From an uncultured Porphyromonadaceae bacterium (GTDB lineage Bacteria; Bacteroidota; Bacteroidia; Bacteroidales; Muribaculaceae), in the NCBI GenBank assembly GCA_947643165.1, contig CANRVB010000021.1:1-44187 (forward strand): a stretch of DNA of 44,187 bases, written 5' to 3'. A program made the position numbers and the translations under genes. Numbering within the stretch: the first letter of the stretch is position 1; the number at the start of each line of letters is the position of its first letter. The notes under the pieces were generated by a model that was not told the origin of the DNA, ran no database searches, and saw only the letters and a program-made list of their open reading frames with translations. Positions 1 through 8,907 of this stretch are shown here, piece after piece.

Positions 1-68
1 TAACACTTCTAATTGCCCAATTTAACATATGCACCGTGCTTTCGGCTTGACCCAAAATAACTCGAAAA

Positions 69-115
69 GACAGCCGACCCTGCATTGAAGCGGGGCCGGC
101 TGTCGAATTTTTTCA
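69..115 (+). terminator. Rho-independent terminator at the window's left edge
   Basis: Arms at 69-76 (GACAGCCG) and 97-104 (CGGCTGTC) pair perfectly, with further partial GC pairing inside, and a T-rich tail follows at 108-113. It would stop a plus-strand gene lying left of the window. The reverse strand also has a short T run after the stem, so it may work both ways. No coding frame is supported in 1-177. Confidence 0.7.
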
Positions 116-144
116 GGTGGTTGAAAGTGGGATTGATGGGTATG

Positions 145-170
145 AAAAAAGGGCCACTTTGAAGTGACCC
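145..170 (-). terminator. Terminator of tRNA-Arg
   Basis: Read on the minus strand, nine near-continuous pairs (GGGTCACTT against AAGTGGCCC, one G-T) at 151-170 are followed by six T at 145-150, just 7 nt past the tRNA 3' end. This is a classical intrinsic terminator. Confidence 0.85.
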
Positions 171-177
171 TTTGAGG

Positions 178-251
178 TGATCCGGATGCGACTCGAACGC
201 ATGACCGTCTGCTTAGAAGGCAGATGCTCTATCCAGCTGAGCTACCGGACC
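178..251 (-). tRNA. tRNA-Arg (anticodon TCT)
   Basis: A 74-nt cloverleaf can be folded on the minus strand: acceptor GGTCCGG/CCGGATC with one G-T pair, D stem GCTC/GAGC, anticodon stem TCTGC/GCAGA with loop CTTCTAA (anticodon TCT, reading AGA/AGG), T stem ATGCG/CGCAT with loop TTCGAGT, and discriminator A. CCA is not encoded. It has its own promoter at 290-321 and terminator at 145-170. Confidence 0.96.
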
Positions 252-289
252 GATCCGTATGAAAGTGAGAAGAGGAGTGTTTGCGAGTG

Positions 290-321
290 CAAAGGTAGCA
301 ACTTTTTGCTGTATAACCAAA
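290..321 (-). promoter_or_regulatory. Promoter of tRNA-Arg (TTTG-N20-TACCTTTG)
   Basis: On the minus strand TTTG (318-321) and TACCTTTG (290-297) are separated by exactly 20 nt, matching the Bacteroidota primary-sigma consensus (-33 TTTG, -7 TAnnTTTG). Transcription would start near 283, about 30 nt before the mature tRNA. The -7 core TACCTTTGCA also precedes the other two stable-RNA genes of the window. Confidence 0.8.
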
Positions 322-335
322 TTTAGGCCGTGGGA

Positions 336-1217
336 TTAGAGAGATTCGAGCACGGCGCGTATTTTCTCGTAGGTTGTTATGCGGGTTGGTACGAGGGGGA
401 GACGGAGTTCGTTTTCAATGAATCCCATAGCGTTGAGGACGCATTTGACTCCGGCGGGGTTGCCATCGACAAAGAGGAGTGAAAAAAGGTCGGTGAAGCG
501 GTGGTGTATGAGTCGTGCCGCATCGTAGTCGCCTGAAAGGGCAAGGCGTACCATGCGGGAGAATTCGCGAGGAAAAGCATTGCCGATAACCGAGATGACA
601 CCAACGGCACCGAGGGTGATGAGGGGGAAGGTGATGCCGTCGTCGCCGGATATGACCATGAACTCTGGCTTTTTGTGCTTGATGATGTCGTCCATCTGGG
701 TTATGTTGCCTGAAGCTTCCTTGATACCGATGATATTGGGGAAGTCGTTTGAAAGGCGGAGAGTTGTCTCGGCGGTCATGTTTACGCCGGTTCTACCAGG
801 GACATTATAGAGGATTATGGGGAGGGGGGATGCCTTTGCGATGGCAGCGTAGTGTTCGTAAATGCCCTGCTGTGAGGGTTTGTTGTAGAACGGCACGACG
901 CTTAGTATCGCGCTATATCCTGTGAGGTCGATAGAGTTGAGCTCATCGATTACGTTTTGAGTGCAGTTGCCACCGCAACCGAGGACGAGAGGAATCCGTC
1001 CGGCAACGCGCTCAGCAACGAACGTGCGAATCTGTTTTCGTTCTTGAGAAGAGAGTGTGGGAGTTTCGGCTGTAGTTCCGAGCACAACGAGGAAGTCGCT
1101 GCCACTCTTCACTTGGTATTCAATTAATTTAGCAAGGGCGTCAAAGTCGATTGATTTATCGCTTTTGAAGGGAGTTATAAGGGCTACCCCCATACCCTGT
1201 AGATTGATTCGCGACAT
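336..1217 (-). CDS. dapA: 4-hydroxy-tetrahydrodipicolinate synthase
   Basis: This protein condenses pyruvate with L-aspartate semialdehyde, the first committed step of lysine and diaminopimelate synthesis, in the cytoplasm. The 293-residue length is normal for the family. Visible hallmarks are GTTAE near residues 47-51, the catalytic tyrosine in YNVPGRTG (Y137) and the Schiff-base lysine in GIKEASG (K166). I chose the ATG at 1217 (MSRINLQGMGV), because the frame upstream offers only a TTG and homologues begin close to the GMGVALITPF block. A -7 element lies at 1255-1262, so the gene is probably transcribed alone although it follows queG on the same strand. The stop lies 84 nt before the tRNA-Arg 5' end. 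Confidence 0.97.
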   Translation of the reverse strand: MSRINLQGMGVALITPFKSDKSIDFDALAKLIEYQVKSGSDFLVVLGTTAETPTLSSQERKQIRTFVAERVAGRIPLVLGCGGNCTQNVIDELNSIDLTGYSAILSVVPFYNKPSQQGIYEHYAAIAKASPLPIILYNVPGRTGVNMTAETTLRLSNDFPNIIGIKEASGNITQMDDIIKHKKPEFMVISGDDGITFPLITLGAVGVISVIGNAFPREFSRMVRLALSGDYDAARLIHHRFTDLFSLLFVDGNPAGVKCVLNAMGFIENELRLPLVPTRITTYEKIRAVLESL

Positions 1218-1254
1218 AAAAGCCAAAAAAAATGGTGTTGGTGAATTGAGATTG

Positions 1255-1262
1255 CAAATTTA
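1255..1262 (-). promoter_or_regulatory. Possible -7 element for dapA (TAAATTTG)
   Basis: TAAATTTG on the minus strand fits TAnnTTTG and lies 37 nt before the dapA start. No TTTG-like -33 element occurs at the usual 20-nt distance, so this is a partial match only. Confidence 0.45.
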
Positions 1263-1311
1263 ATGAATATCGGCAAAAAAACTGTTGATTGTTGACCATT
1301 TTTTAGAATCC

Positions 1312-2298
1312 TTATTTAAGATGGGTCGAAAATGGGTCGTTTTTGGGAAAAATGTCGGTGTGGTGGAGTGCTTTGAGATTGCGGAGCAGACCTTTGAGTC
1401 CAGGTCGTGAGATGGGGGATTGCCGGAAGCGCCGGTTGAATGCCGACGAGGAGATGGTAGATAGGGTGCCGGTGTCGAGTGCGAGGACTTCCGGGAGCGG
1501 AGAAAAAGCCGGGATAGGGGAAACTGTGATAGCTGCTGGGGAGTTGAGAGGGCAGATGTCGGTGCAGATATCGCAGCCGAAGAATCGTCCGTGAAGATCG
1601 GTATTTTCGGGGAATTCGCCTTTATGCTCGATTGTAAGGTAGTTGAGGCATTTCCTGGCATCAAGGGTTCCATCGCCATTGAGGGCGTTGGCAGGACATG
1701 CGCGGAGGCACTTGCCGCAGCTGTTGCAGCTGACGGGTGTGGAGGGTGGTACATCAGGGAGCGAGAGTGCGGGTGGAAGAGATGCGGAGGTGAGGATGGA
1801 GGCGATAAAGAGGCGGCTGCCGCATCCGGGTACGTTGAGCTGGCAATTGAGTCCGGTTGAGCCGAGACGAGCTCTGACAGCCCAGTAGCGCTCGGCCAGA
1901 GGTGCTGAGTCTACGCATGTGCGGGCAAGGAATCCGTATTGCTCGAGATGAGATACGACCGGTGACAGTGTTTGCTTGAGAATGTGGTGGTAGTCGGGCA
2001 GGAGAGCGTAGGATGCGATTGGCAAGCGTGGTTTACATGTAGGCCGCGGATAGGGGAAAGCGCAGATAATGATTGATTGTGCCTGCGGCAGAATGGAGGA
2101 TGTGGTTGCGCGGAGGGTGGCATTGCGTGACAGGTAATCCATACCGGCGGCAGCTCCAGAACTGATCCATTCGGCGTATCGCAGACATTCGTCGGGATGG
2201 ACATTGCCGGCTGCTGTGATGGCCCAAGCTGCGGCTCCCGACTGACGCAGGAGGATTGAAATGTCGTTGGATAGATTGTCGATGGATGAGGAAGTCAT
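1312..2298 (-). CDS. queG: Epoxyqueuosine reductase
   Basis: QueG reduces epoxyqueuosine to queuosine in the wobble position of GUN-anticodon tRNAs, using a cobalamin cofactor and two 4Fe-4S clusters (family knowledge). The 328-residue protein shows the ferredoxin-like motifs C191-x2-C194-x2-C197-x3-C201P and C242-x2-C245-x3-C249P, and the active-site stretch VDSAPLAERYWA with the probable catalytic Asp130. It lacks the long C-terminal repeat extension of the E. coli enzyme. The frame stays open far upstream into the neighbouring gene, but the real start is ATG 2298: homology begins there and the preceding deacetylase stops at 2301, leaving a 2-nt gap. The two genes are therefore likely one transcript. 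Because the enzyme needs cobalamin, it makes a functional link with the B12 riboswitch elsewhere in this window (inference). Confidence 0.94.
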   Translation of the reverse strand: MTSSSIDNLSNDISILLRQSGAAAWAITAAGNVHPDECLRYAEWISSGAAAGMDYLSRNATLRATTSSILPQAQSIIICAFPYPRPTCKPRLPIASYALLPDYHHILKQTLSPVVSHLEQYGFLARTCVDSAPLAERYWAVRARLGSTGLNCQLNVPGCGSRLFIASILTSASLPPALSLPDVPPSTPVSCNSCGKCLRACPANALNGDGTLDARKCLNYLTIEHKGEFPENTDLHGRFFGCDICTDICPLNSPAAITVSPIPAFSPLPEVLALDTGTLSTISSSAFNRRFRQSPISRPGLKGLLRNLKALHHTDIFPKNDPFSTHLK

Positions 2299-2300
2299 GA

Positions 2301-2918
2301 TTACATTGGTATCGGGAGGAGTTCGTAGCCTTCGGCCAGAAGCCACTTGATGGCTGCCGGAAGGGCCTCGCGCAAGTTTGGCCAAGCTTTGATGGAGTCG
2401 TGGAACACGATGATTGATCCGTTGCGGGTGTAGTGCCGTACGTTTGCGATCACTTCGTCGGGATTGAGACGGCGTGAGTAGTCGCGGGTGACAAGGTCGT
2501 ACATGACCATATTGTAGTGATGACGGACAGCCCGGCTTTGGCTCCATCTGAGCAGTCCGTGAGGGGGACGGAACAGAGGAGAGTCGATAAGTCGATCGGC
2601 CTCGGTTATGTCGCGCAGGTAGCGGGTGGTCGTGGTGTAGCGACCTTGCAGGTGGTGCATGGTATGGTTGCCGTAGCTGTGTCCTTCCTGGCGTATACGG
2701 GCAAGGAGTCCGGGATTGTCGCGCACGTTTTCGCCCACCATGAAGAAGGTGGCCTTGATGTTGTGAGAGGCGAGCAGGTCGAGCACCCAAGGCGTTACCT
2801 CTGGAATAGGACCGTCGTCGAAAGTCAGATAGGCAACTTTACGGCCTTTGCGCTTGATGCGCCATATACCTTCGGGAAAGAGCAGGCGGTATAGCAGCGG
2901 CGGTTGTTCGATGAGCAT
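2301..2918 (-). CDS. Polysaccharide deacetylase (NodB-fold, CE4) family protein
   Basis: This is a 205-residue NodB-homology domain with almost nothing else. Motif 1 is TFDDGP (32-37; D34 catalytic base, D35 metal), motif 2 GNHTMHH (84-89, metal histidines), motif 3 RPPHG (117-121), and motif 5 VFHDS (171-175). These residues bind one divalent metal and remove N- or O-acetyl groups from glycans such as peptidoglycan or GlcNAc polymers. The N-terminus (MLIEQPPLLYRLLFP) is hydrophobic but is not a convincing signal peptide, so the location is uncertain. Motif 4 is not canonical. It is translationally close to queG downstream (2 nt), a pairing that seems to be an operon of convenience. The substrate cannot be told from sequence. 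Confidence 0.88.
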   Translation of the reverse strand: MLIEQPPLLYRLLFPEGIWRIKRKGRKVAYLTFDDGPIPEVTPWVLDLLASHNIKATFFMVGENVRDNPGLLARIRQEGHSYGNHTMHHLQGRYTTTTRYLRDITEADRLIDSPLFRPPHGLLRWSQSRAVRHHYNMVMYDLVTRDYSRRLNPDEVIANVRHYTRNGSIIVFHDSIKAWPNLREALPAAIKWLLAEGYELLPIPM

Positions 2919-2949
2919 ATAGATTGATAGATAAAGGATGGATGATATG

Positions 2950-2991
2950 AAAAAGCGGCGGCTCCTTCAGAAAATCGTGGAGCCGCCGCTT
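2950..2991 (-). terminator. Terminator after the DUF2723 gene
   Basis: A 13-bp perfect GC-rich stem (2953-2965 with 2979-2991) is followed on the minus strand by a T run at 2950-2954, ending the transcript of the gene that stops at 3002 and isolating it from the deacetylase promoter region. Confidence 0.85.
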
Positions 2992-3001
2992 TGGATAATG
3001 C

Positions 3002-6000
3002 TTATTTTTTTGTCTGTATAGCGGCGAGACGGTTTAGATCGACTCCACGGAGCGAGAGTTTCTTCTCGAGTTCTTCGACATTGCCTCCATAGTACATGTA
3101 GTCCTGGAGGAGCTGCATGAAGAATGAACGGTCGATGTAGTAGTCGATGGATGTCAGGCCGTTGTACTGGAACGGTGTCAGACTCTGATAATAGATGATG
3201 TTGCCGGTGTACTGGTCGATAAGATCTGAGTATATGCGCAGAGCTTCGTCAATCAGCTTCCGGTCGGATTTAAGCTCGCCTATGCGTCCGTAGAGGTCGC
3301 CTATCTGAGAACCGATGTTCCAACCGTAGGGCTGGGCGGCGGCGGGGAGCTTCTCCTGAAGAAGATTCAGAACATTGACGGCTTTGTCGAGTTTGGCCAC
3401 AACTTCGGGTGAAGCCGCTACGGAAGCGGTATCGGTGATTCCCTGAGCCTGCGCTATGCGGACGGCTTCGTTGTAGAGGGCCTGAGAGAGTTCGATCATC
3501 GCAGTACGGTTGGTATTGACCATGCGGCGCACTGTTTCATCGAGGTAGATCTGACCAGGCTCAGTCACTTTGTCAAGGCCACCCCACCGGAACCGTTCGG
3601 TGATGTTGCGGTACATCTTATCGGTGTCGACGCCTGTCTGGCCGTCGGCCGAGAGGAATGGCGTAACTTCGTAGGCAAGGCCCGTGTTGCGGAGGTAGCT
3701 ACTCATTCCGAGATAGTACTTCTCGGGTACGGTCATTGCAAAGTAGAGCGGCCGGTTCCAACCGTTGGCGGCTGATGTGGCTATCATGTCAAGTGCAAGG
3801 ACCTGGCTGAGTGTGGCACCACTCGATGTGCCGCCATTGCTGAGGTCGGTGATGATCGCATTTTCGGCGGCAGGAGCCTGTTGAGGAGTGATACGTCCTG
3901 CGGCTATCAAGGCTGTTGTGTCGACAGGGATGTATACGGCAGGATACTTCATCGCGTTTACTCCATAGACCGGCTGGAACGCTTCGGGAGAGTAGAGGTG
4001 ATGCAGCGACGAGAGGGCATCGACATAATTGGTGTCGGGGTTGATGAAGTAGTTATACTGCATACGGTCGTAAGCGTAGTCTTTCGGCTGTGCCTGCAGA
4101 GCGATAGCCTGAGCGTCGTAAGATGGACGTATGATCTGGTTGGCATACCAATCGGTAGTGAGGTAGCTCAGATTGACCACCTTGACATCTGTGCGCACAC
4201 CTTCTACTTCCTGGGCATACCAAAGGGGGAAGGTGTCGTTGTCGCCGTTGGTGAATATGATGGCGTTGTCATCAAGCGAATTCAGATAGTTGAAGCCGAA
4301 GTCGCGGGCAGTGAAGCGTCCGCTGCGGTCGTGATCATCCCAGGTCTGCGATACCATCTGGAGTGGAACTGCCAGTCCGATGACAAGAGCGATGACGGCT
4401 GCTGTGAGACGAGCTGCTGGGGCGGTAGCCTGATCTTTCTTAGACCGGAATATGCGGACAAGCATGCGCCAGATTGCGGCTACTCCCATACCGATCCAGA
4501 TAGCATAGGCGTAGAAACTACCGGCAAAAGCGTAGTCGCGTTCGCGTGGTTGTCCGGGAGTCTGGTTCAGGTAGATGACAATGGCTATTCCGGTCATGAA
4601 GAACAAGAAGAACACTACCCAGAACTGCTCTATGCCGCGCTTTGAGCAGAAAGCCTGCCATCCGAGACCGAGCAGTCCGAGGATGAGGGGCATCATGTAG
4701 AATACGTTGTGTCCGGCATTTCCTTCGCCTTCATCAAACGGAAGGAGGCTTTGGTCGCCAAGACGCGGATTGTCGATGAATGGTATACCGGAGATCCAGT
4801 TTCCGTGGTTTATCTCACCATTTCCCTGAATGTCGTTCTGACGTCCGGCAAAGTTCCACATGAAGTATCTCCAATACATGTGGTTGAGCTGGTAGCGCAG
4901 GAAGTAGTTGAGGTTTTCTCCGAATGTCGGTTTTGCCATGAGCTGCGTCTGGACGGGATTTCCATCGGCGTCGACTATTGTAGTAGCTTCGACGGGAGTC
5001 CCGACGAATCCAGACCAGTCGGCGTAGGCACGCGGATGATCGTCGACGTTGCTGTATATGCGCGGGAAAAGCATATTGAGCTCGGGCGTCATCTTGTATT
5101 CTTTCTTATGACCGGTCATGACATAATGGTCGGGCTCGTCCGGAGTGTTTTTTACGGCTTTTGAGTAGAGTGCCGGACCTTCATCGATAATGGGTACGGT
5201 TGTCGATCCTTCCAAACGGTAGAGAGGCTTGGAGTTGACGGTCTGGCCGTAGACAAGGGGGCGCTCGCCATATTGCTCACGGTTGAGATATGAACTCAGG
5301 GCAAATACGTTGTCGGGCGAATTCTGGTTCATCGGGGTAGACGCGGAAGAGCGAATGAGCAGCAGAGCATATGATGCGTAGCCGAAGAATATCACCATTA
5401 TGCTGATAGAGGTGAGGGTGAGAATGCGCACCGGGAGCTTCTTTACGCGCCACAGATAAACTACGAGAGCTGCGAAGAGAAGTATTCCAAGCCAGATGCC
5501 CGATCCGATGAGGAGTATGCCGGACAGCGCTATCATCAGAGCGAACGAAACTTTCATCATGGTCGGATTTGACTGACGATAGAGTTCGGCAACCGACCAG
5601 ATGAAGCTGGCGAACAGCAGGATGGCGTAGAGAAGTGTGCCCATGTTGTAGCTCATGCCGAACGTGTTGACGCAGAGCAGCTCGAAGTATTGTGCCATCT
5701 CTATGAATCCAGGAACAAGTCCGTAGAGAATCAGGGCAACGATGACAAATGAAATGAGCAGAGCTATAAGCGAGCCTTTGCCAGTGGTGTTTTTCCACTT
5801 ACGGTAGTACACTACAAGTACTATAGCCGGAATACAAAGCAGGTTGAGCAAATGGACGGCTATTGATATACCGATGACATAGGCTATGAGTATTAGGTAT
5901 TTATCGCTATGGGGACTGTCGGCGCGGCTTTCCCATTTCAGGATCAGCCAGAACACAAGGGCCGTGCAGAATGAGGAGAAGGCATAAACTTCGCCCTCGA

Positions 6001-6430
6001 CCGCAGAGAACCAGAAAGTGTCGCTCCAAGTGTATGCCAAGGCACCGCAAAGGCCTGAACCGAATATGGCTATCATCTTGACCAACGGGATAGAGTCGGC
6101 ATCATCGCTGACGAGTAGCCGCCGGGTGAGATGTGTGATGGTCCAGAAGAGCAAAAGTATTGTACCGGCACTCAGCAGGGCCGACATTGAGTTGACAGCC
6201 ATAGCGACCTTAGTGACATCGCCACCGGCAAAGTTGATGAATGTGCGGGCTGCGAGCATGAAGATAGGGTTGCCCGGCGGGTGTCCGATCTCAAGCTTGA
6301 AGCCCTGAAGTATGAACTCGGGACAATCCCAGAAGCTGGCTGTAGGCTCGATTGTGAGCAAATAGGTAGCGGCTGCTATGAGAAAGCAGCACCAGCCAAG
6401 AATGTTGTTGACTAAGTTGTAGCGTTTCAT
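3002..6430 (-). CDS. DUF2723 (TMEM260-type) multi-pass membrane glycosyltransferase
   Basis: This is a 1142-residue GT-C-like membrane protein. The N-terminal part has many hydrophobic helices (first at about residues 10-28), then the DUF2723 signature: a first extracytoplasmic loop with acidic residues in FWDCPEF (33-39) and GHPPGNP (49-55). More helices lie around 560-680 with the conserved QTPGQPRERDYAF segment, followed by a long soluble C-terminal region of roughly 430 residues that ends in helical, TPR-like sequence. The eukaryotic relative TMEM260 is a protein O-mannosyltransferase, and Bacteroidota glycosylate many exported proteins on Ser/Thr. A role in transferring a lipid-linked sugar to exported proteins is therefore reasonable but is inference. 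It stands alone between its own terminator (2950-2991) and a divergent promoter region shared with lplA. Confidence 0.88.
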   Translation of the reverse strand: MKRYNLVNNILGWCCFLIAAATYLLTIEPTASFWDCPEFILQGFKLEIGHPPGNPIFMLAARTFINFAGGDVTKVAMAVNSMSALLSAGTILLLFWTITHLTRRLLVSDDADSIPLVKMIAIFGSGLCGALAYTWSDTFWFSAVEGEVYAFSSFCTALVFWLILKWESRADSPHSDKYLILIAYVIGISIAVHLLNLLCIPAIVLVVYYRKWKNTTGKGSLIALLISFVIVALILYGLVPGFIEMAQYFELLCVNTFGMSYNMGTLLYAILLFASFIWSVAELYRQSNPTMMKVSFALMIALSGILLIGSGIWLGILLFAALVVYLWRVKKLPVRILTLTSISIMVIFFGYASYALLLIRSSASTPMNQNSPDNVFALSSYLNREQYGERPLVYGQTVNSKPLYRLEGSTTVPIIDEGPALYSKAVKNTPDEPDHYVMTGHKKEYKMTPELNMLFPRIYSNVDDHPRAYADWSGFVGTPVEATTIVDADGNPVQTQLMAKPTFGENLNYFLRYQLNHMYWRYFMWNFAGRQNDIQGNGEINHGNWISGIPFIDNPRLGDQSLLPFDEGEGNAGHNVFYMMPLILGLLGLGWQAFCSKRGIEQFWVVFFLFFMTGIAIVIYLNQTPGQPRERDYAFAGSFYAYAIWIGMGVAAIWRMLVRIFRSKKDQATAPAARLTAAVIALVIGLAVPLQMVSQTWDDHDRSGRFTARDFGFNYLNSLDDNAIIFTNGDNDTFPLWYAQEVEGVRTDVKVVNLSYLTTDWYANQIIRPSYDAQAIALQAQPKDYAYDRMQYNYFINPDTNYVDALSSLHHLYSPEAFQPVYGVNAMKYPAVYIPVDTTALIAAGRITPQQAPAAENAIITDLSNGGTSSGATLSQVLALDMIATSAANGWNRPLYFAMTVPEKYYLGMSSYLRNTGLAYEVTPFLSADGQTGVDTDKMYRNITERFRWGGLDKVTEPGQIYLDETVRRMVNTNRTAMIELSQALYNEAVRIAQAQGITDTASVAASPEVVAKLDKAVNVLNLLQEKLPAAAQPYGWNIGSQIGDLYGRIGELKSDRKLIDEALRIYSDLIDQYTGNIIYYQSLTPFQYNGLTSIDYYIDRSFFMQLLQDYMYYGGNVEELEKKLSLRGVDLNRLAAIQTKK

Positions 6431-6488
6431 TTCGCGAAAATGGTTGGTGTGCGCACAAATATGATATAGGCATAAAGTTGCACGAGCG

Positions 6489-6496
6489 CAAAATTA
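6489..6496 (-). promoter_or_regulatory. Possible -7 element for the DUF2723 gene (TAATTTTG)
   Basis: TAATTTTG on the minus strand, 59 nt before the start codon. No good -33 element is seen at 20 nt. It lies in the 203-nt divergent region shared with lplA. Confidence 0.45.
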
Positions 6497-6575
6497 CACA
6501 TTTTTCCTTAAAGAACCGCGCCTAAGTCTATGCTTAAATGTGAATAAGATGAAAATAGGGTATGGCGATAGCAAG

Positions 6576-6608
6576 ATTGATGATATGCAGATAAATTGGT
6601 ACATTTGC
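6576..6608 (+). promoter_or_regulatory. Promoter of lplA (ATTG-N20-TACATTTG)
   Basis: ATTG at 6576-6579 and TACATTTG at 6601-region (6600-6607) are separated by 20 nt. Transcription would begin near 6613, leaving a short leader before the ATG at 6634. Confidence 0.65.
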
Positions 6609-6633
6609 GGATGATAAATAACAGAACTGAGAA

Positions 6634-7626
6634 ATGATAACATATATAGATCTGCCTGAGGGTACAGGAGTGAGACAGTTGCCTTTCTTTCTCGCAATGG
6701 AGGAGTATGCGGCAAAATATCTTGACCGGTCGTCGGATTATTTTTTCATGTGGCGGGTAAGGCCGACAGTGATAATTGGCAGGAACCAACTGATGGATAC
6801 GGAGGTGAACCGTGAATACTGCAGTGCCAACGGTATAGAGATATGGCGTAGAAAAAGCGGAGGCGGCTGTGTATATGCAGATCCGAACAATATCATGTTC
6901 AGTTATGTGACTGACGCGCGAGGAAGTGTGGCCGAGACATTCGGAAGTTATACGGAGCGGGTCGCAGCCTTTTTGCGCAGTCTCGGGCTTGAAGCGGAGG
7001 CCGGTAGCCGTAATGATGTCAGCATAGATGGCCGGAAAGTGTCGGGCAATGCGTTCTATCAGTTGCCCGGCGGCCGATGTATAGCACATGGGACGATGCT
7101 GTTTGATGTTGATATGGAGCGGATGTCGGGTGCGATAACGCCTTCGCAGGCCAAGCTTGCCTCAAAGGGAGTGGCATCTGTGCGTTCGCGGGTTACGTCG
7201 GTCCAGTCGTATTTGCCGGACATGACGATAGAGGCGTTTATGGATAGAGCGCAGGCGTATATGAGCGATGCAAGAATACAGCTGACCGAAGCAGACGTCA
7301 GGGAGATAGAGCGGCTGGAGGAGATTTATCATACGGATGAGTGGCTGAGAGGCCGCAATCCTGCGGGCGATATGGCCATTGAGCGCAGGATAGATGGCGT
7401 CGGCGATTTCAGAATCAGCATGACTATAGAAGGCGGGAGAATAAAACGTGTGAACATGGCGGGCGATTTCTTTATGACCGCAGATCTCGACAGCGGGCTG
7501 CTTGACAGGCTGAGAGGCGCTGAATATAGCAGAGAGGGAATATATGCGGCTCTTGACGACGTAGATCCCGAACGTGTGGTAATGGGGCTGACACGAGAGA
7601 TGATTGCGGATATGCTGATGGGATAA
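6634..7626 (+). CDS. lplA: Lipoate-protein ligase A
   Basis: It activates lipoate with ATP and transfers it to the lysine of lipoyl domains such as GcvH. The 330-residue protein has the full bacterial arrangement: a biotin/lipoate transferase domain with the lipoate-binding motif RRKSGGGCVYAD (72-83), the catalytic lysine in DGRKVSGNAF (K135), then a C-terminal accessory domain from about residue 240. The usual RRxSGGGxVxHD has Ala in place of His here. It sits immediately upstream of gcvT on the same strand, 153 nt away with a separate strong promoter between them, so the two can be expressed both together and apart. The neighbourhood points to the glycine-cleavage H protein as the main target. 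Confidence 0.94.
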   Translation: MITYIDLPEGTGVRQLPFFLAMEEYAAKYLDRSSDYFFMWRVRPTVIIGRNQLMDTEVNREYCSANGIEIWRRKSGGGCVYADPNNIMFSYVTDARGSVAETFGSYTERVAAFLRSLGLEAEAGSRNDVSIDGRKVSGNAFYQLPGGRCIAHGTMLFDVDMERMSGAITPSQAKLASKGVASVRSRVTSVQSYLPDMTIEAFMDRAQAYMSDARIQLTEADVREIERLEEIYHTDEWLRGRNPAGDMAIERRIDGVGDFRISMTIEGGRIKRVNMAGDFFMTADLDSGLLDRLRGAEYSREGIYAALDDVDPERVVMGLTREMIADMLMG

Positions 7627-7690
7627 TCGGGCTGAAAAATATGTTTAATAACATAGTAGCCGGTATTTGACAAAAGTTTTGTTGGCTTGG

Positions 7691-7722
7691 TTTGGCCGGA
7701 GATCCGGAAATTGGTATATTTG
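7691..7722 (+). promoter_or_regulatory. Promoter of the gcv operon (TTTG-N20-TATATTTG)
   Basis: TTTG at 7691-7694, exactly 20 nt, and TATATTTG at 7715-7722: a full match to the Bacteroidota consensus. Predicted start near 7728, giving a leader of about 50 nt before gcvT. Confidence 0.85.
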
Positions 7723-7725
7723 CCG

Positions 7726-7744
7726 CGTATGCCAGATGCATACG
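7726..7744 (+). other. Hairpin at the 5' end of the gcv transcript
   Basis: CGTATGC (7726-7732) and GCATACG (7738-7744) form a perfect 7-bp stem with a 5-nt loop, placed right at the predicted transcript start. A 5' stabilising stem is the simplest explanation. It does not resemble a glycine riboswitch. Confidence 0.5.
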
Positions 7745-7779
7745 ACTTATAATATCAACATACCAGAAAAACAAAATAT

Positions 7780-8889
7780 ATGAGCGAAATCAAAACCACA
7801 TGTCTTCATGACCGTCATGTGGCACTTGGTGCGCAGATGAGCCCGTTTGCAGGGTTCGATATGCCTATACAGTATGAAGGCATAGCCGAGGAGCATAATG
7901 CCGTGCGCACGGCCTGCGGAGTATTCGATGTGTCGCATATGGGCGAGATAGAAGTGAGCGGTCCCGGCAGCGAGAAGTTTGTGAACTACATATTCACCAA
8001 CGATATCACAGACGCACCTGTAGGAAAGATATATTATGGAATGATGCTCCATCCTGATGGTGGCGTTGTAGATGACCTGCTGGTATATAAGCGGGCGGAT
8101 GATGCGTTTCTGCTTGTTGTGAATGCAGCGAACATCGACAAGGACCTGAACCATATACTCGGGGCGGCAGCAGGATGTGATGATGTCACCATAACCAATC
8201 TGAGCGACCTGACAGCACAGATAGCTATCCAGGGTCCGTTGTCGGAAGGGGTTATGAGCCGAGAACTTATGATGGACGGTTCGGATCTGTCATTCTATAC
8301 CTTTAAAGAGACTGTGTGCCCGCTGACCGGAGAGGCAGTTATAGTGAGCCGCACAGGCTATACCGGAGAGGATGGATTTGAGATATACGGATCGCCAGAG
8401 ACCATAGGCAAATGCTGGGACAAGCTGGTGGGTAGCGGAGAGTGCAAGCCATGTGGACTTGGATGCCGCGATACGCTGCGGTTTGAGGTCGGTTTGCCGC
8501 TATATGGCGATGAACTTGCAGATGATATCAATCCGCTTGAGGCTGGGCTCGGTATTTTCGTGAAGCTGCAAAAGGATGACTTCATAGGCAAGGATGCCCT
8601 TGTGGCAGCGAAGGCCGAGGGCCTGTCGCGTAAGCTTGTCGGACTGGAGATACATGATCGGGCTATAGCCCGTCATGGCGCCGAGGTGCTTGCCCCCGAC
8701 AGCGATGAGGTGATAGGAGCAGTGACCACAGGTTACCGTGGATTGTCGGTAGACAAGAGCATAGCTATGGCACTTGTTGACGCACGATATGCCCAGAAAG
8801 GGACGGATGTACGCGTGAAGGTGCGCCGTAAGGTATTTCCGGCCACAGTGACGGCTAAGAAGTTTTATGACAAACATTATAAGAAATAA
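7780..8889 (+). CDS. gcvT: Aminomethyltransferase, glycine cleavage T protein
   Basis: GcvT takes the aminomethyl group from the lipoyl arm of the H protein, releases ammonia and makes 5,10-methylene-tetrahydrofolate. The 369-residue length and order are typical: an N-terminal folate-binding GCV_T domain starting at [14 protein letters not shown], the block [15 protein letters not shown] near residue 47, the segment [13 protein letters not shown] near 190-202, and a C-terminal GCV_T_C barrel ending in [18 protein letters not shown]. It is the first gene of the operon behind the promoter at 7691-7722, with gcvH 18 nt downstream. Confidence 0.97.
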   Translation: MSEIKTTCLHDRHVALGAQMSPFAGFDMPIQYEGIAEEHNAVRTACGVFDVSHMGEIEVSGPGSEKFVNYIFTNDITDAPVGKIYYGMMLHPDGGVVDDLLVYKRADDAFLLVVNAANIDKDLNHILGAAAGCDDVTITNLSDLTAQIAIQGPLSEGVMSRELMMDGSDLSFYTFKETVCPLTGEAVIVSRTGYTGEDGFEIYGSPETIGKCWDKLVGSGECKPCGLGCRDTLRFEVGLPLYGDELADDINPLEAGLGIFVKLQKDDFIGKDALVAAKAEGLSRKLVGLEIHDRAIARHGAEVLAPDSDEVIGAVTTGYRGLSVDKSIAMALVDARYAQKGTDVRVKVRRKVFPATVTAKKFYDKHYKK

Positions 8890-8907
8890 TCATCATACAG
8901 AATATTT

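Noticed and set aside
1312..2790. A longer 492-residue version of queG beginning inside the deacetylase gene
   Set aside because: The extra residues are the deacetylase gene read in another frame; QueG homology starts at ATG 2298, 2 nt after the previous stop.
7626..7780. A glycine riboswitch upstream of gcvT
   Set aside because: The leader is only about 50 nt with one small hairpin and has none of the conserved tandem-aptamer blocks.
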